DNA of 64,000 bases, from contig NZ_SWJE01000004.1 in assembly GCF_005144415.1 (NCBI RefSeq), positions 124,001 through 188,000 of the forward strand. Reading direction: 5' to 3'. Below the pieces are notes generated by a model. That model did not search any database. It saw only the letters and a list, made by a program, of their open reading frames with translations, and was not told where the DNA came from. A program made the position numbers and the translations under genes. This document shows, piece after piece, positions 7,197 through 15,715 of the stretch. Numbering within the stretch: the first letter of the stretch is position 1; each line of letters begins with the position of its first letter. The stretch is from Trinickia terrae. GTDB lineage: Bacteria > Pseudomonadota > Gammaproteobacteria > Burkholderiales > Burkholderiaceae.

Positions 7197-10100
7197 ATGA
7201 TGAAAGGGCTGCTGGATCTTAGCGAACAGGTGCTTGCGCGACTCATGCAGGTGCTCCATTTCAACATCAACGACTACTGCGATCTGGAGACGACGGCAAG
7301 CGATTCGCTGATCGCGAGGGATGGATCCGTGGCGACAGTCGTTCGGCACGACGGCTTCCGCTCGTTGCTTGGCCGAGGGGATTTCGAGTATCTGACCTCC
7401 GAGTTCGCCTCGCGCGTCGAGCAGTACTTTGCGAAGCGCGGGCATCAGCTGCAGGTCGTGTTTATCCGGGATGAGGACGCGACCGACACGATTCGCTCGA
7501 TGCTTGCGTCGCATTACGAATCGGCCGACACGTTGAAGCTGGACGTGCGCGATGTGCTCGACGAGAAGGTGCAGATCCACTCGTCGTACTGCATGGACGA
7601 AAGATGCTTTTTCGTGCTGTGGTCGCGTCCCTCGTTGCTCGACGTCACGGAGATCGAGATTTCGCGCAGCGAGGCCGCCAGTTTGTCGAAGAAGCACGTG
7701 ATCCCCACGTTCGAGCGCGCGCAGAATCTGTTGCGCCCGAATCGATTCCTGGTCGATCAGCACGACGCCTTCGTGCAGAAGGTCCTCCAGGAGCTCGACG
7801 CGCTGAAGTGCGCGGTCACGCTGATCCCGGCAAGGGACATCATCTTCGAGGCGAAGCGCTACCTCCATCGCGAGACGCCGCTGTCCTGGCGGCCTGTGCT
7901 CGCGGGAGACCCCGTGATTGCCCGCTGGAAGAACAACAGGAAGATGCGCGACGCCAGCGAGTTGACGTACCCGCGCATCGACGATCAGGTTTTCCATTCG
8001 CCCGGCCACAACGGCAATTCCAAGGGGATCGGGGGCGTGACGGATACGGCTGCCGTCCGGATCGGCGACCGCCTGTTTGCGCCGGTGCTGATGAAGCTGC
8101 CGCCTGCCAAGCCTTCTCCGTTCAACGATCTGTTCAAGGCGATGAACCAGGCGGTCGTGGAGGACGGCAAGGGCGTCAAGCGGCGCGTGCCGTGGTCCAT
8201 CAGCTATACGATCGAAGGGGATGGTCTCTCCAGCATTGGTATGCGCAAGTTCTTCTCGACGCTGCTCGGGGCCTTGTCGGCGGACAACCGCAACATGCGC
8301 GCTGCGGTGAATGCGCTGACCGCCTATCAGCAGGACGAGAACGGGGTGATCGCCAAGCTGCAGATCACGATGGTCACGTGGGCCGACTATCCCGATGAGG
8401 CGATGCTGATGGCGCGCCGGCGGAAGATGAGCGCCGCGTTGATCGGCTGGGGGCGCTCGACCATCGAGGCCGAGCATGGCGACCCGGCGGAGGCGTTGAT
8501 CTCCACCGCGCCCGCGCTCACGCTGCGCGCCGTTGCGCCCGAATCGGCGCCGCCGCTTCGCGAAGTGACGAGAATGCTGCCGATGACTCGCCCGTCGAGT
8601 CCGTTCAAGCGCTGCACGCTGCTGTTGCGCTCGCTCGACGGCAAGCCGCTTCCGTTCGAATCGTTCTCGGACGAGCAGAACACCTGGATCACGCTGGTGT
8701 TCGGCGGCCCAGGCTCCGGCAAATCCGTCTTCTCGAACCGGCTGAACTTCGAAATGTGCATGATGGCCGGCCTGAAGCGCTTGCCGTACGTCGGCGTGAT
8801 CGACATCGGCGTTTCGTCGCAGGGCTTCATTTCGCTGATCAAGGACAGCTTGCCGGAAAACATGAAGCACTTGGCGATGTATGTCCGCCTGCAGAACCGC
8901 GAGGACTACTCGATCAACCAGTTCGATACGGAACTGGGGTTGCGCTTCCCGCTGCCGCGCCAGCGCGAGCTCATGAAGAACTTCCTCGTGCTGCTCGCCA
9001 CGCCGGCGGAGCGCGGAAGGGCGCACACCTACATGAACGAATTCGCGGGCCGCGTGCTGGATCGCGCGTTCGCCAAGCTCTCGGACCTGGGTGATCGCGG
9101 CGAGCCGACGCGCTACGCGCACCGCGTGAACCCGTGGCTGGCGGGGCGGGTCGAGCAGGTGGGCATCGAGTTCAACCAGGCTACGCGCTGGTGGGACATG
9201 GCCGATGCGTTTGCCGACCGCGGGATGTACTACGAGGCATCGGTCGCTCAGCGATATGCAATGCCTACGCTGGCGCATCTGTTGAAGGAAGCGAGCGACC
9301 CGTCGTTTGCGAAGGAGTGGGAGGGCGCCAACGAAGGCACGGCCAACGTGGTGGAAGAGTTCAAGCTCATGATCACGGCCGCGATCGGCGACTACCCGAT
9401 CTTCCGGGACTTCACGCGCTTCGACGTGGGCGAGTCGCGCGTCATGGCCCTGGATCTTCAGGATGTCGTGCCGGGGGGCGATGCGCCGGACGCGAAGAAG
9501 AAGGCCGCGCTGATGTACATGGTCGCGCTCAATGCCTTCACGCGAAAGATCTCCCTGATCAAGGAGGACCTGGAAGCCGAGCCGATGAAGATGGTGCCGA
9601 GGTATCTGGCCTACCACTCCAAGCGCATCGACAACCTGGCCGAAGACAAGAAGCGTCTTTTCGTCGACGAATATCACAAGACGGGCGACAACGCGAACCT
9701 GCGCGAGTCGTTCCTGATTTTCGGACGCGAATCGCGCAAATGGTTGCTCGAGCTCGTGCTCGCGAGCCAGCTGCCGGACGATTTCCGCGAGCTTGCGAAG
9801 ATCGCGACGACGACGCTGATCATGGATGCGGGCACGCCGGAAACGCGCCGCACGATCCGGGACGTGTTCGGATTGAACGACACCGAAGTGGCCGCGCTGC
9901 GCCAGTTCGTGAACGGGCCGCGGGCGGGCGGCGTGACGTTCCTTGCGAAGATCAAGACAAAATCGGCCGAGCTGTCGCAGTTGTATACCGCCACCAGCGG
10001 CGGCCTGGAGCTGTGGGCGCTTTCGACCACGCCGGAAGACCGGCGCTTGCGCTCCTTGCTCTACGATGCGATGCCGCCGCGCGACGCGCGCCGGGTGCTG

Positions 10101-10289
10101 CGCAACCGTTTCCCCTCGGGAGGCTGCAAGAGCTACGTGCTCAACGAGGCCTCTCGCACCAAGGAAGACCGGGGCGAGTCGTTCATCGACGACGACGTCG
10201 AGGATTCGGTGATCCAGACGCTTGCCAAGCAACTCATCGACACGTGGAAGGTCGACAGCATGCGAACTCCCGACACGTCACCGACGTAA
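7197..10289 (+). CDS. dotO: DotO/IcmB-family (VirB4-like) secretion ATPase
   Basis: The 1,030-residue product is the large cytoplasmic ATPase DotO/IcmB (IncI TraU), which energises type IVB assembly together with DotB. It shows Walker A GGPGSGKS at residues 503-510 and a Walker B region FVDEYH with Asp824-Glu825, the usual layout with an N-terminal regulatory half. Length matches Legionella DotO (1,009). ATG 7197 is preferred over more upstream in-frame starts because GAAGG lies just before it and the family begins near this point. dotL follows after 14 bp. Confidence in function is high from motifs, size and neighbours. Confidence 0.92.
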   Translation: MMKGLLDLSEQVLARLMQVLHFNINDYCDLETTASDSLIARDGSVATVVRHDGFRSLLGRGDFEYLTSEFASRVEQYFAKRGHQLQVVFIRDEDATDTIRSMLASHYESADTLKLDVRDVLDEKVQIHSSYCMDERCFFVLWSRPSLLDVTEIEISRSEAASLSKKHVIPTFERAQNLLRPNRFLVDQHDAFVQKVLQELDALKCAVTLIPARDIIFEAKRYLHRETPLSWRPVLAGDPVIARWKNNRKMRDASELTYPRIDDQVFHSPGHNGNSKGIGGVTDTAAVRIGDRLFAPVLMKLPPAKPSPFNDLFKAMNQAVVEDGKGVKRRVPWSISYTIEGDGLSSIGMRKFFSTLLGALSADNRNMRAAVNALTAYQQDENGVIAKLQITMVTWADYPDEAMLMARRRKMSAALIGWGRSTIEAEHGDPAEALISTAPALTLRAVAPESAPPLREVTRMLPMTRPSSPFKRCTLLLRSLDGKPLPFESFSDEQNTWITLVFGGPGSGKSVFSNRLNFEMCMMAGLKRLPYVGVIDIGVSSQGFISLIKDSLPENMKHLAMYVRLQNREDYSINQFDTELGLRFPLPRQRELMKNFLVLLATPAERGRAHTYMNEFAGRVLDRAFAKLSDLGDRGEPTRYAHRVNPWLAGRVEQVGIEFNQATRWWDMADAFADRGMYYEASVAQRYAMPTLAHLLKEASDPSFAKEWEGANEGTANVVEEFKLMITAAIGDYPIFRDFTRFDVGESRVMALDLQDVVPGGDAPDAKKKAALMYMVALNAFTRKISLIKEDLEAEPMKMVPRYLAYHSKRIDNLAEDKKRLFVDEYHKTGDNANLRESFLIFGRESRKWLLELVLASQLPDDFRELAKIATTTLIMDAGTPETRRTIRDVFGLNDTEVAALRQFVNGPRAGGVTFLAKIKTKSAELSQLYTATSGGLELWALSTTPEDRRLRSLLYDAMPPRDARRVLRNRFPSGGCKSYVLNEASRTKEDRGESFIDDDVEDSVIQTLAKQLIDTWKVDSMRTPDTSPT

Positions 10290-10303
10290 CCGGACAATAG
10301 CGC

Positions 10304-13300
10304 ATGGCTGTCGAACGAAAATATCGCGGCATCGAGCAGCGGGACGAGGTCAGGCCGGGGCAGGCCCGGCCCGACACACGTTCGCGGCTGACGCGTGCGC
10401 GCGCGTTCTTCGCGACGACCGACGGCGTGATCGCGGCGATGCTGTTCACGCCGGTGATCGCGCTGGTTTGCATCCGCGTTCCGTTCTCGGGCGAGATGAT
10501 CCTGCTGACGACGTGGATGTTCTATCAGTTCTTCGTCAACCCGGGCCACAACGATCCGAAGCGCACGAACAAGGCCGGGCAGGTGATCGGGAAATTCCGT
10601 CTATACGACTTTCCGTTCCGGATTCCGGCTGCCGCGAAGCGCTTCGATGGGTCCTATGCCCAGGCGCGCCTGGGCAACGGGATCACGTTCCTGGGCCGGG
10701 AGATCTCGACGAAGCTGGAGATCTGGTCCTCCGACAGCGACTTGCGCACCCACATGCTGGTGCTGGGGACCACGGGCTCGGGCAAGACGGAATTCCTGCT
10801 GGGGCTGGTCTACAACGCGCTCGTCCAGAATTCGGGGTTTCTGTATACGGACGGCAAAGGCGCGGTCGATCTCTACCACAACGTTTTCCGTCTCGCGCGC
10901 TATCTCGGGCGCGAGGACGATCTGCTCGTCATCAGCTTTCTGACATCCGGCCGCGACTTCCTCGACAAGCAGGTCGATCGCACGACGAACACGATGAACC
11001 CGTTCGCGCTCGGCAGTTCGGGGATGCTGATCGAGCTGATCATCTCGCTGATGGACGATTCCGGCGGTGGCGGAGACATGTGGAAGGGCCGCGCGATCGC
11101 CTTCGTCGCCGGCTTGACGCGGGTGCTGTGCTATCTGCGGGACCGCGGGTACCTCCTGCTCGATGCGAACACGTTCATCGGGTATTTCGAGCTGCCGGTG
11201 GTCGAGCGCGTCGTGTTTCAGCGCACGATCACGATCGGGGGGGAGAACGTCGTCATCAACGATCCGCTTTTCGAGCGGGTGATCGAGCCGCTCAAGAGCT
11301 TCGTGCTGACCCTGCCGGGCTATTCGCGCGACAAGCTCGGCCAGCAGGAACAAAAGACGATGGAGCAGCACGGCTTCATCACGATGCAATTGACCCGCCT
11401 GTTCGGCGACCTGTCGTTCACGTACGGCTACATCTTCCAGACGCTGCTGGGCGAAGTCGACATGTACGACGTCGTGATCAACCGGCGCATTCTCGTCGTG
11501 CTGCTGCCGTCGCTCGAACGCGCGCCCGATTCGCTCAAGATGCTCGGCAAGCTGATCGTGGGCTCGATCAAGCAGATGATGGCCGGCTGCCTGGGCAATC
11601 GTCTCGAGGGTTCGGTGCGCGAGATCGTGGATGCGCGGCCGACGAACGCCGCGGTGCCTTTTTACGTGGTGCTCGACGAGTACGGCTATTACGCGGTCCT
11701 GGGGTTCGCGGTGGCCCCGGCTCAAGCCCGCTCATTGGGCTTCCCGCAACCTTTGCGCTCGCGCATCCGCAAAGGCGACGGCACGTGGACGACGATGGGC
11801 GAGATCCTGCCGGATGACGAGATCCTGCTGCCGACCGGCGCGAAGAGCTGCGTGCGGGAAGTGCGCCTGACCGGCATGCTGCCGGTCGCGGGCATCCGCC
11901 TGGCGAATGGCCGCAAGGTCGACGCGGCCTATTCCCATCACTGGCCGGTGCGGATCAACGGCCAGCATGTCGTGAAAACCACGCGCGAGGTCGAGCAGGC
12001 GATCCATGCGGGGCAGGAGGTGGAATTCGCCTTCACGTCGGCTGACGGGCTTGGCTTCGAGCGCGTCGAGGAGATCGTTTTCCTTGGCGTCGAGCCGACC
12101 CGTTGCATCGTGGTCGAGGACGAACTGCATTGCTACGTGACGGACGACGAGATCGTCACGCATAACTGCATCACGTTTGCGGCTCAGGACTTTTCCAGCT
12201 TGCAGAAGGCCTCCAAGGAGGAGGCGGATGCCACGTGGGAAAACACGAACGTGCGCATCATCGGCCGTATCACGTCGGGCAACGAGTCTGAAACCTGGCG
12301 CCGCGTCGCGGGAGTCGCGGGTGACGCGCAGGTGTGGGAGGCCGGCCGAAAAGAGCACCAGGCCGGCACGGTCCTGGACGGTTATCGGACGAATCTCGAC
12401 GCGAGCGTGCGTGATGTGAAGCGCGTGACGTACGACGATCTCGCGCAGCAGGAGAACGGCGAGTTTACGTTCCTGATCGGCAAGAAGCACAGCGACGGCA
12501 CAGGCGGGGTGCGCGTGATCCGCGCGCGGACCTTCTATACGGCCGTCAAGGAAATCCCGACCAAGATCCGGATCAATCACTTTCTGAAGGTCGAGCCGCC
12601 GAGCGTCGGCAGCGGCGGCGATCAGGAGATGGAGACGATCGCGACGCTCGAGCGTCTCATTGCCGACGCGCTGAAGAACGGGGATCTGGCGAAGGTCTTC
12701 CCGGACGATCCGGAGGAAATGCTGCGCCAAAAACGCCCGCAGCTGTACAAGGTGCGGATGTGGGTGCGCGAGGCGTCAGGCACGTTGCCGCTGGACCAGG
12801 CGATTCGGGTGGCGTTTCTCAGCGACGTGAACGAGTCGGAGGTCAGGGCGGCCGAGGACGCACGTCGCGCGAAGGCGGCTGCGGAAGAAGCCGACGCCGC
12901 GCTCGCGCGTACCGCGCAGCTGCTGAAGCTTCCGCTCCCGCCAGTTGCGAATCAGGCGGCCGCGGGGACGCATGCGCCAGCCCTTGCTGCCGGAGGTGAA
13001 GATTTGCCGGCGGCGATTCGTGCTGCGGGCGCGAATGAAGAGGGCGTGCCGGAATCTACGCTCGGCGATCGGGGTTCCGAACCGGCTTCGCCGGTGCGTG
13101 CGCCTATCGCACCGGAGGATGCTCGCGCGGCCGTGATCGATTTCCTCGACAGCTTCGAACACGACACACCTGCGCTTGCGCAAGGCGGTGCCGGCGATAC
13201 AGCCGGCGAAGGCAGTGCGATGGAGCCTGGCCAGGCGATAAGCATGCTGACTTTGCGCCCGTTGGACGACAGGGAGGAGCCGAACAAACTCAGTTCCTAC

Positions 13301-13516
13301 CTGGAAGAGCAGATTGCATCGACCGATGCGGCGCTGGGTATCAAGAAGGATCCCCTCGAGATCCGGGCCGATGCCAAGCGCGCCGTCGACGATATCGAGA
13401 AGATGACGGCCTACTGGGATGGTCCGGCGCAGAGCGTGCCGACGCTGCAGGAGTGGGATGCGGCGGTGGAGGACCTGGTCGGGGCAGTGGGCCGCAAGCC
13501 GCCGAGCGACCGCTGA
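10304..13516 (+). CDS. dotL: DotL/IcmO-family type IV coupling protein, interrupted by an intein
   Basis: The 1,070-residue precursor is a type IVB coupling ATPase that recruits substrates to the channel. Two transmembrane segments lie in the first 90 residues (about 41-62 and 65-80), Walker A GTTGSGKT at 155-162, and Walker B VVLDEYGYYA with Asp458-Glu459. The conserved motif 'PAQARSLGF...ITFAAQDFSSLQKAS' is split: residues 481-621 are an intein, and splicing would leave a 929-residue protein. Cys622 is the +1 residue. The C-terminal part (about 800-1070) is variable and Ala/Glu-rich, like the adaptor-binding tail of DotL. Without splicing the ATPase core would be broken, so activity probably depends on it. 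Confidence 0.92.
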   Translation: MAVERKYRGIEQRDEVRPGQARPDTRSRLTRARAFFATTDGVIAAMLFTPVIALVCIRVPFSGEMILLTTWMFYQFFVNPGHNDPKRTNKAGQVIGKFRLYDFPFRIPAAAKRFDGSYAQARLGNGITFLGREISTKLEIWSSDSDLRTHMLVLGTTGSGKTEFLLGLVYNALVQNSGFLYTDGKGAVDLYHNVFRLARYLGREDDLLVISFLTSGRDFLDKQVDRTTNTMNPFALGSSGMLIELIISLMDDSGGGGDMWKGRAIAFVAGLTRVLCYLRDRGYLLLDANTFIGYFELPVVERVVFQRTITIGGENVVINDPLFERVIEPLKSFVLTLPGYSRDKLGQQEQKTMEQHGFITMQLTRLFGDLSFTYGYIFQTLLGEVDMYDVVINRRILVVLLPSLERAPDSLKMLGKLIVGSIKQMMAGCLGNRLEGSVREIVDARPTNAAVPFYVVLDEYGYYAVLGFAVAPAQARSLGFPQPLRSRIRKGDGTWTTMGEILPDDEILLPTGAKSCVREVRLTGMLPVAGIRLANGRKVDAAYSHHWPVRINGQHVVKTTREVEQAIHAGQEVEFAFTSADGLGFERVEEIVFLGVEPTRCIVVEDELHCYVTDDEIVTHNCITFAAQDFSSLQKASKEEADATWENTNVRIIGRITSGNESETWRRVAGVAGDAQVWEAGRKEHQAGTVLDGYRTNLDASVRDVKRVTYDDLAQQENGEFTFLIGKKHSDGTGGVRVIRARTFYTAVKEIPTKIRINHFLKVEPPSVGSGGDQEMETIATLERLIADALKNGDLAKVFPDDPEEMLRQKRPQLYKVRMWVREASGTLPLDQAIRVAFLSDVNESEVRAAEDARRAKAAAEEADAALARTAQLLKLPLPPVANQAAAGTHAPALAAGGEDLPAAIRAAGANEEGVPESTLGDRGSEPASPVRAPIAPEDARAAVIDFLDSFEHDTPALAQGGAGDTAGEGSAMEPGQAISMLTLRPLDDREEPNKLSSYLEEQIASTDAALGIKKDPLEIRADAKRAVDDIEKMTAYWDGPAQSVPTLQEWDAAVEDLVGAVGRKPPSDR
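11744..12166 (+). other. Class 3-type mini-intein inside dotL (141 aa)
   Basis: Residues 481-621 interrupt a conserved coupling-protein motif 22 residues after Walker B. The insert starts with Pro481, has a block A-like WTTMGEILPDDEILLPTG, a block B-like YSHHWPV (His545, Trp547), a block F-like TRCIVVEDELHCYV (Cys601) and ends VTHN (Thr619, His620, Asn621) before Cys622. Class 3 inteins lack an N-terminal Cys/Ser and instead carry the W-C-T set: Trp in block B, Cys in block F, Thr in block G; all three are here. Only 53 residues separate blocks B and F, so there is no homing endonuclease. Splicing itself is inferred. Confidence 0.88.
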
Positions 13517-13556
13517 GCGTAACGGTCGCCTATGCGTGAGCAAGCATGGTTGGATT

Positions 13557-13614
13557 TAAAAAAACATGTTTTTTTATAGCAATTTGTTGAATATTTATTT
13601 TTGGAAACTATAAT
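13557..13614 (+). promoter_or_regulatory. 20-bp palindrome and promoter after dotL
   Basis: A perfect palindrome TAAAAAAACATGTTTTTTTA spans 13557-13576. It is followed by TTGAAT (13587-13592), a 16-bp spacer and TATAAT (13609-13614), a good sigma-70 promoter. The next gene starts at 13682, leaving a leader of about 60 nt. The palindrome could be an operator or UP-like element; it belongs to the A-tract/T-tract motif seen before other units of the element. A weak GC hairpin (13506-13512/13523-13529) at the dotL end lacks a U-tract. Confidence 0.5.
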
Positions 13615-13681
13615 CTGCATGAAAATTGATTGAATTGGACGATGGAAGGCGCATGCAACTGACCAATGAGCGGGCCTGAAC

Positions 13682-14254
13682 ATGGGGTGGATGGGGGCGG
13701 TTGGCAAAAGGATTGCGCGTGAGCATGGATATATCGCCGGCTACGGCTGGGTGGTGGCTGGGGCGCGTATCACGGCGCAGCAGTGGACGAGGTTGCGTCG
13801 TCCGCTGTGCCCCAAGTGCGGCGAAGGGTATTTGTTTCCGGCGCAGGTTGAGGCCGATCGGGGCGGACCTGATTTGAGCGGCTATGTCGGGTGTAGCCGC
13901 TGTGATCACTATGAGGCAGCGGGGCGCAACAAGGATGCGGAAACGATTGCGCGCCTGCACGCGCTGGCGGAGCAGCGCTTCGCCGATCCGGTGGAGCGTG
14001 AGGCCAAGGTGCGTCAATACCGCGCGCAGAGCCGGTGCATGTATGGCCTCGCGCTCGTTTGTCTCGGCATTGCCTTGTGGATGATGGCGAGCAACCCTGT
14101 GCATACGGTCTACATCAACGTCGCGATGATTGGTCTTTTCGTGATGGCTAAGGGAATGCGTGCGAGCTATCGCGGCTGGCAGGTGCAGCACAGCCGGTTC
14201 TTCGAGCCGGGCCTGTTCAGAATCTGGTTCAGCTCCGGCAAGTGGTTTCTATGA
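13682..14254 (+). CDS. Zinc-ribbon membrane protein, function unknown
   Basis: The 190-residue protein has a four-cysteine zinc ribbon (CPKC at about 43-46 and CSRC at about 71-74), a helical segment, then two hydrophobic segments (about 120-136 and 140-158) and an aromatic C-terminal tail. It is the first gene after a predicted promoter and its stop overlaps the start of a small frame at 14251. I do not recognise a named family; the position in the transfer region suggests an accessory inner-membrane protein with a cytoplasmic metal site. ATG 13691 is an alternative start. Confidence 0.75.
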   Translation: MGWMGAVGKRIAREHGYIAGYGWVVAGARITAQQWTRLRRPLCPKCGEGYLFPAQVEADRGGPDLSGYVGCSRCDHYEAAGRNKDAETIARLHALAEQRFADPVEREAKVRQYRAQSRCMYGLALVCLGIALWMMASNPVHTVYINVAMIGLFVMAKGMRASYRGWQVQHSRFFEPGLFRIWFSSGKWFL

Positions 14255-14352
14255 ACATGCGCGAGCCTTCCACGGTATCCGTCGCAGGGACTGAGGGGAC
14301 GCTGCGCCAGTTCGGCGGGCAGCAGCCGTTCCTCGAAAGGACGAGACCGTGA
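14251..14352 (+). CDS. Putative 33-aa peptide overlapping both neighbours
   Basis: A 33-codon frame begins at ATG 14251, overlapping the previous stop (ATGA), and ends at TGA 14350-14352, overlapping the GTG of the next gene (GTGA). Such four-base overlaps at both ends are the pattern used throughout this operon. The ribosome site is weak. No family is recognised; it may act mainly to couple translation of its neighbours. Confidence 0.35.
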   Translation: MNMREPSTVSVAGTEGTLRQFGGQQPFLERTRP

Positions 14353-14807
14353 ATTACTACGACGTCGAGCAGTATCGGCCGGCCACCATGCAATGCGTGC
14401 TGCAGTCTGCCGTGCACTACCGGGTGCCTGCCGATGTCCTGCTGGCGATCGGGCAGTGGGAGGCCGGCACGGAAGGTTCGGCCATACCGAACACGAACGG
14501 CACGTATGACTTGGGCCGTGCCGGCATCAACACGATCCATCTCGCCGACTTGCGCCGTTATGGCGTGGATCCGGTCGTGGCCGTGCATGCCTTGCGTTTC
14601 GACGGTTGCTACAACTATGCGATGGCCGCATACCTGCTGCAGCGCAGCTTGTCGGGGTGCAGACAGGACTATTGGACGTGCGTGGCGAACTATCACTCGG
14701 TAACGCCGCGCTACAACATGGTGTATCAGCAAAGGATTCGTCCGCTGGCTGAGGAGTGGGCGGCGTATTTGAAACAACACTACCGGGTTTGGGGTTTCGA
14801 ACAGTGA
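14349..14807 (+). CDS. Lytic transglycosylase-like (SLT, VirB1-type) protein
   Basis: The 152-residue protein resembles the SLT/lysozyme-like domains that open peptidoglycan for secretion machines. Early Glu in 'LLAIGQWEAGT' fits the catalytic glutamate region, followed by GTYDLGRAGINTIHL and a 'YNYAMAAYLLQRSL' / 'YHSVTPRYN' pattern typical of the family. No signal peptide is visible from GTG 14349, so export could be by the secretion system or by an unrecognised route. It overlaps the next gene (14804). Family assignment is good, the exact substrate unproven. Confidence 0.75.
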   Translation: MNYYDVEQYRPATMQCVLQSAVHYRVPADVLLAIGQWEAGTEGSAIPNTNGTYDLGRAGINTIHLADLRRYGVDPVVAVHALRFDGCYNYAMAAYLLQRSLSGCRQDYWTCVANYHSVTPRYNMVYQQRIRPLAEEWAAYLKQHYRVWGFEQ

Positions 14808-15715
14808 AGAAAGCGCATGTGGCGGCACTCATCGCATTGATGATTTCGTTGAACGTGAATGCGGCGCCGGATGCGGCAACGCCGCCGAGCCTTCCGGCGG
14901 GCGTCGTCAAGCCGGCCTTCTTCGATGTGCACGGGATCCGCGTGCTCAACTGGCAGCGCGGCGCGGGCGGTTTGAACGTCTGGCAGGTGGACCGCAACGG
15001 CATGAAGACGGTCTTCTACTCGACGCCGGACAACAAGACGCTGATTTCCGGAGTCTTGTGGGATGCGGCGACGGGCGCGGTGCAGTCGGATGCGTACATC
15101 ACGCCTGCGATGACCGCGCCTCAGAACGTCGCGCGCATCAATGGCGAGGCGGGCGTGATGCAGGCAGTGGATGCCCGGTCGGCTTCGCAAGCCGCCGCTC
15201 CGGCCCAGGCCCAGGACCAGACGGGAGCCGTAGCCCAGTCGATTACCGGTGTGGCTGCGCTGACAGGCGTCAGAGAGGGGCGCGCAAATGCGTCGAAGAC
15301 GATCTACATCATGTTCGATCCGCGTTGCCCGCACTGCCGCAGTGTGTATGACCAGAGCCGGGACTTCGTGGCTCACGGCGGTTCGATCAAGTGGCTGCCG
15401 GTGACCGTGCTGGGCAATCCGCCGGATGGTTTGAACCGTGTGGCGGCGATCGTCCAGGCGAAGGATCCGGTGGCGGCCATGAACGTGATCGAGCACGCCG
15501 CGATGATAGGACAGCAGGACGTGAAGCCCTCGACCGTGAGTGCGGTCAGCGCGAACGAGGAGTATTTCTGGGCGGCTTTCAATCGCAACCCGGGCGCGGG
15601 TACGCCCGGCGTGCCGGTGGCGTTTTTCCAGGATCGGAATGGCGCGCCGCAAATGGTGTCGGACATTGACGATCCGGCGTTGCTGAAGCGCATCTTTGAG
15701 GAAGTCGGCAAATGA
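14804..15715 (+). CDS. Exported DsbC/DsbG-like thiol-disulfide isomerase
   Basis: The start is GTG 14804, overlapping the preceding stop, which opens a clear signal peptide (KKAHVAALIALMISLNVNAA). The 303-residue protein has an N-terminal DsbC-type dimerisation region and a thioredoxin fold with CPHC at Cys175-Cys178 in 'IMFDPRCPHCRS' and a cis-Pro loop near GTPGVPVAFF. Such enzymes keep periplasmic disulfides correct; cysteine-rich exported proteins encoded downstream (20.2-23.3 kb) are plausible clients. IncF systems carry a similar TrbB/DsbC, so a role in conjugation apparatus folding is a reasonable inference. Confidence 0.85.
   Translation: MKKAHVAALIALMISLNVNAAPDAATPPSLPAGVVKPAFFDVHGIRVLNWQRGAGGLNVWQVDRNGMKTVFYSTPDNKTLISGVLWDAATGAVQSDAYITPAMTAPQNVARINGEAGVMQAVDARSASQAAAPAQAQDQTGAVAQSITGVAALTGVREGRANASKTIYIMFDPRCPHCRSVYDQSRDFVAHGGSIKWLPVTVLGNPPDGLNRVAAIVQAKDPVAAMNVIEHAAMIGQQDVKPSTVSAVSANEEYFWAAFNRNPGAGTPGVPVAFFQDRNGAPQMVSDIDDPALLKRIFEEVGK

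Noticed and set aside
7095-10232. Very long open frame on the - strand opposite dotO
   Set aside because: It mirrors the third-position GC bias of dotO, gives an Arg/His-rich low-complexity product and has no recognisable domains.
11744-12166. Domain insertion or frameshift artefact in dotL instead of an intein
   Set aside because: The frame is intact through both junctions, the flanking motif rejoins perfectly and splice-site residues are at the right places.
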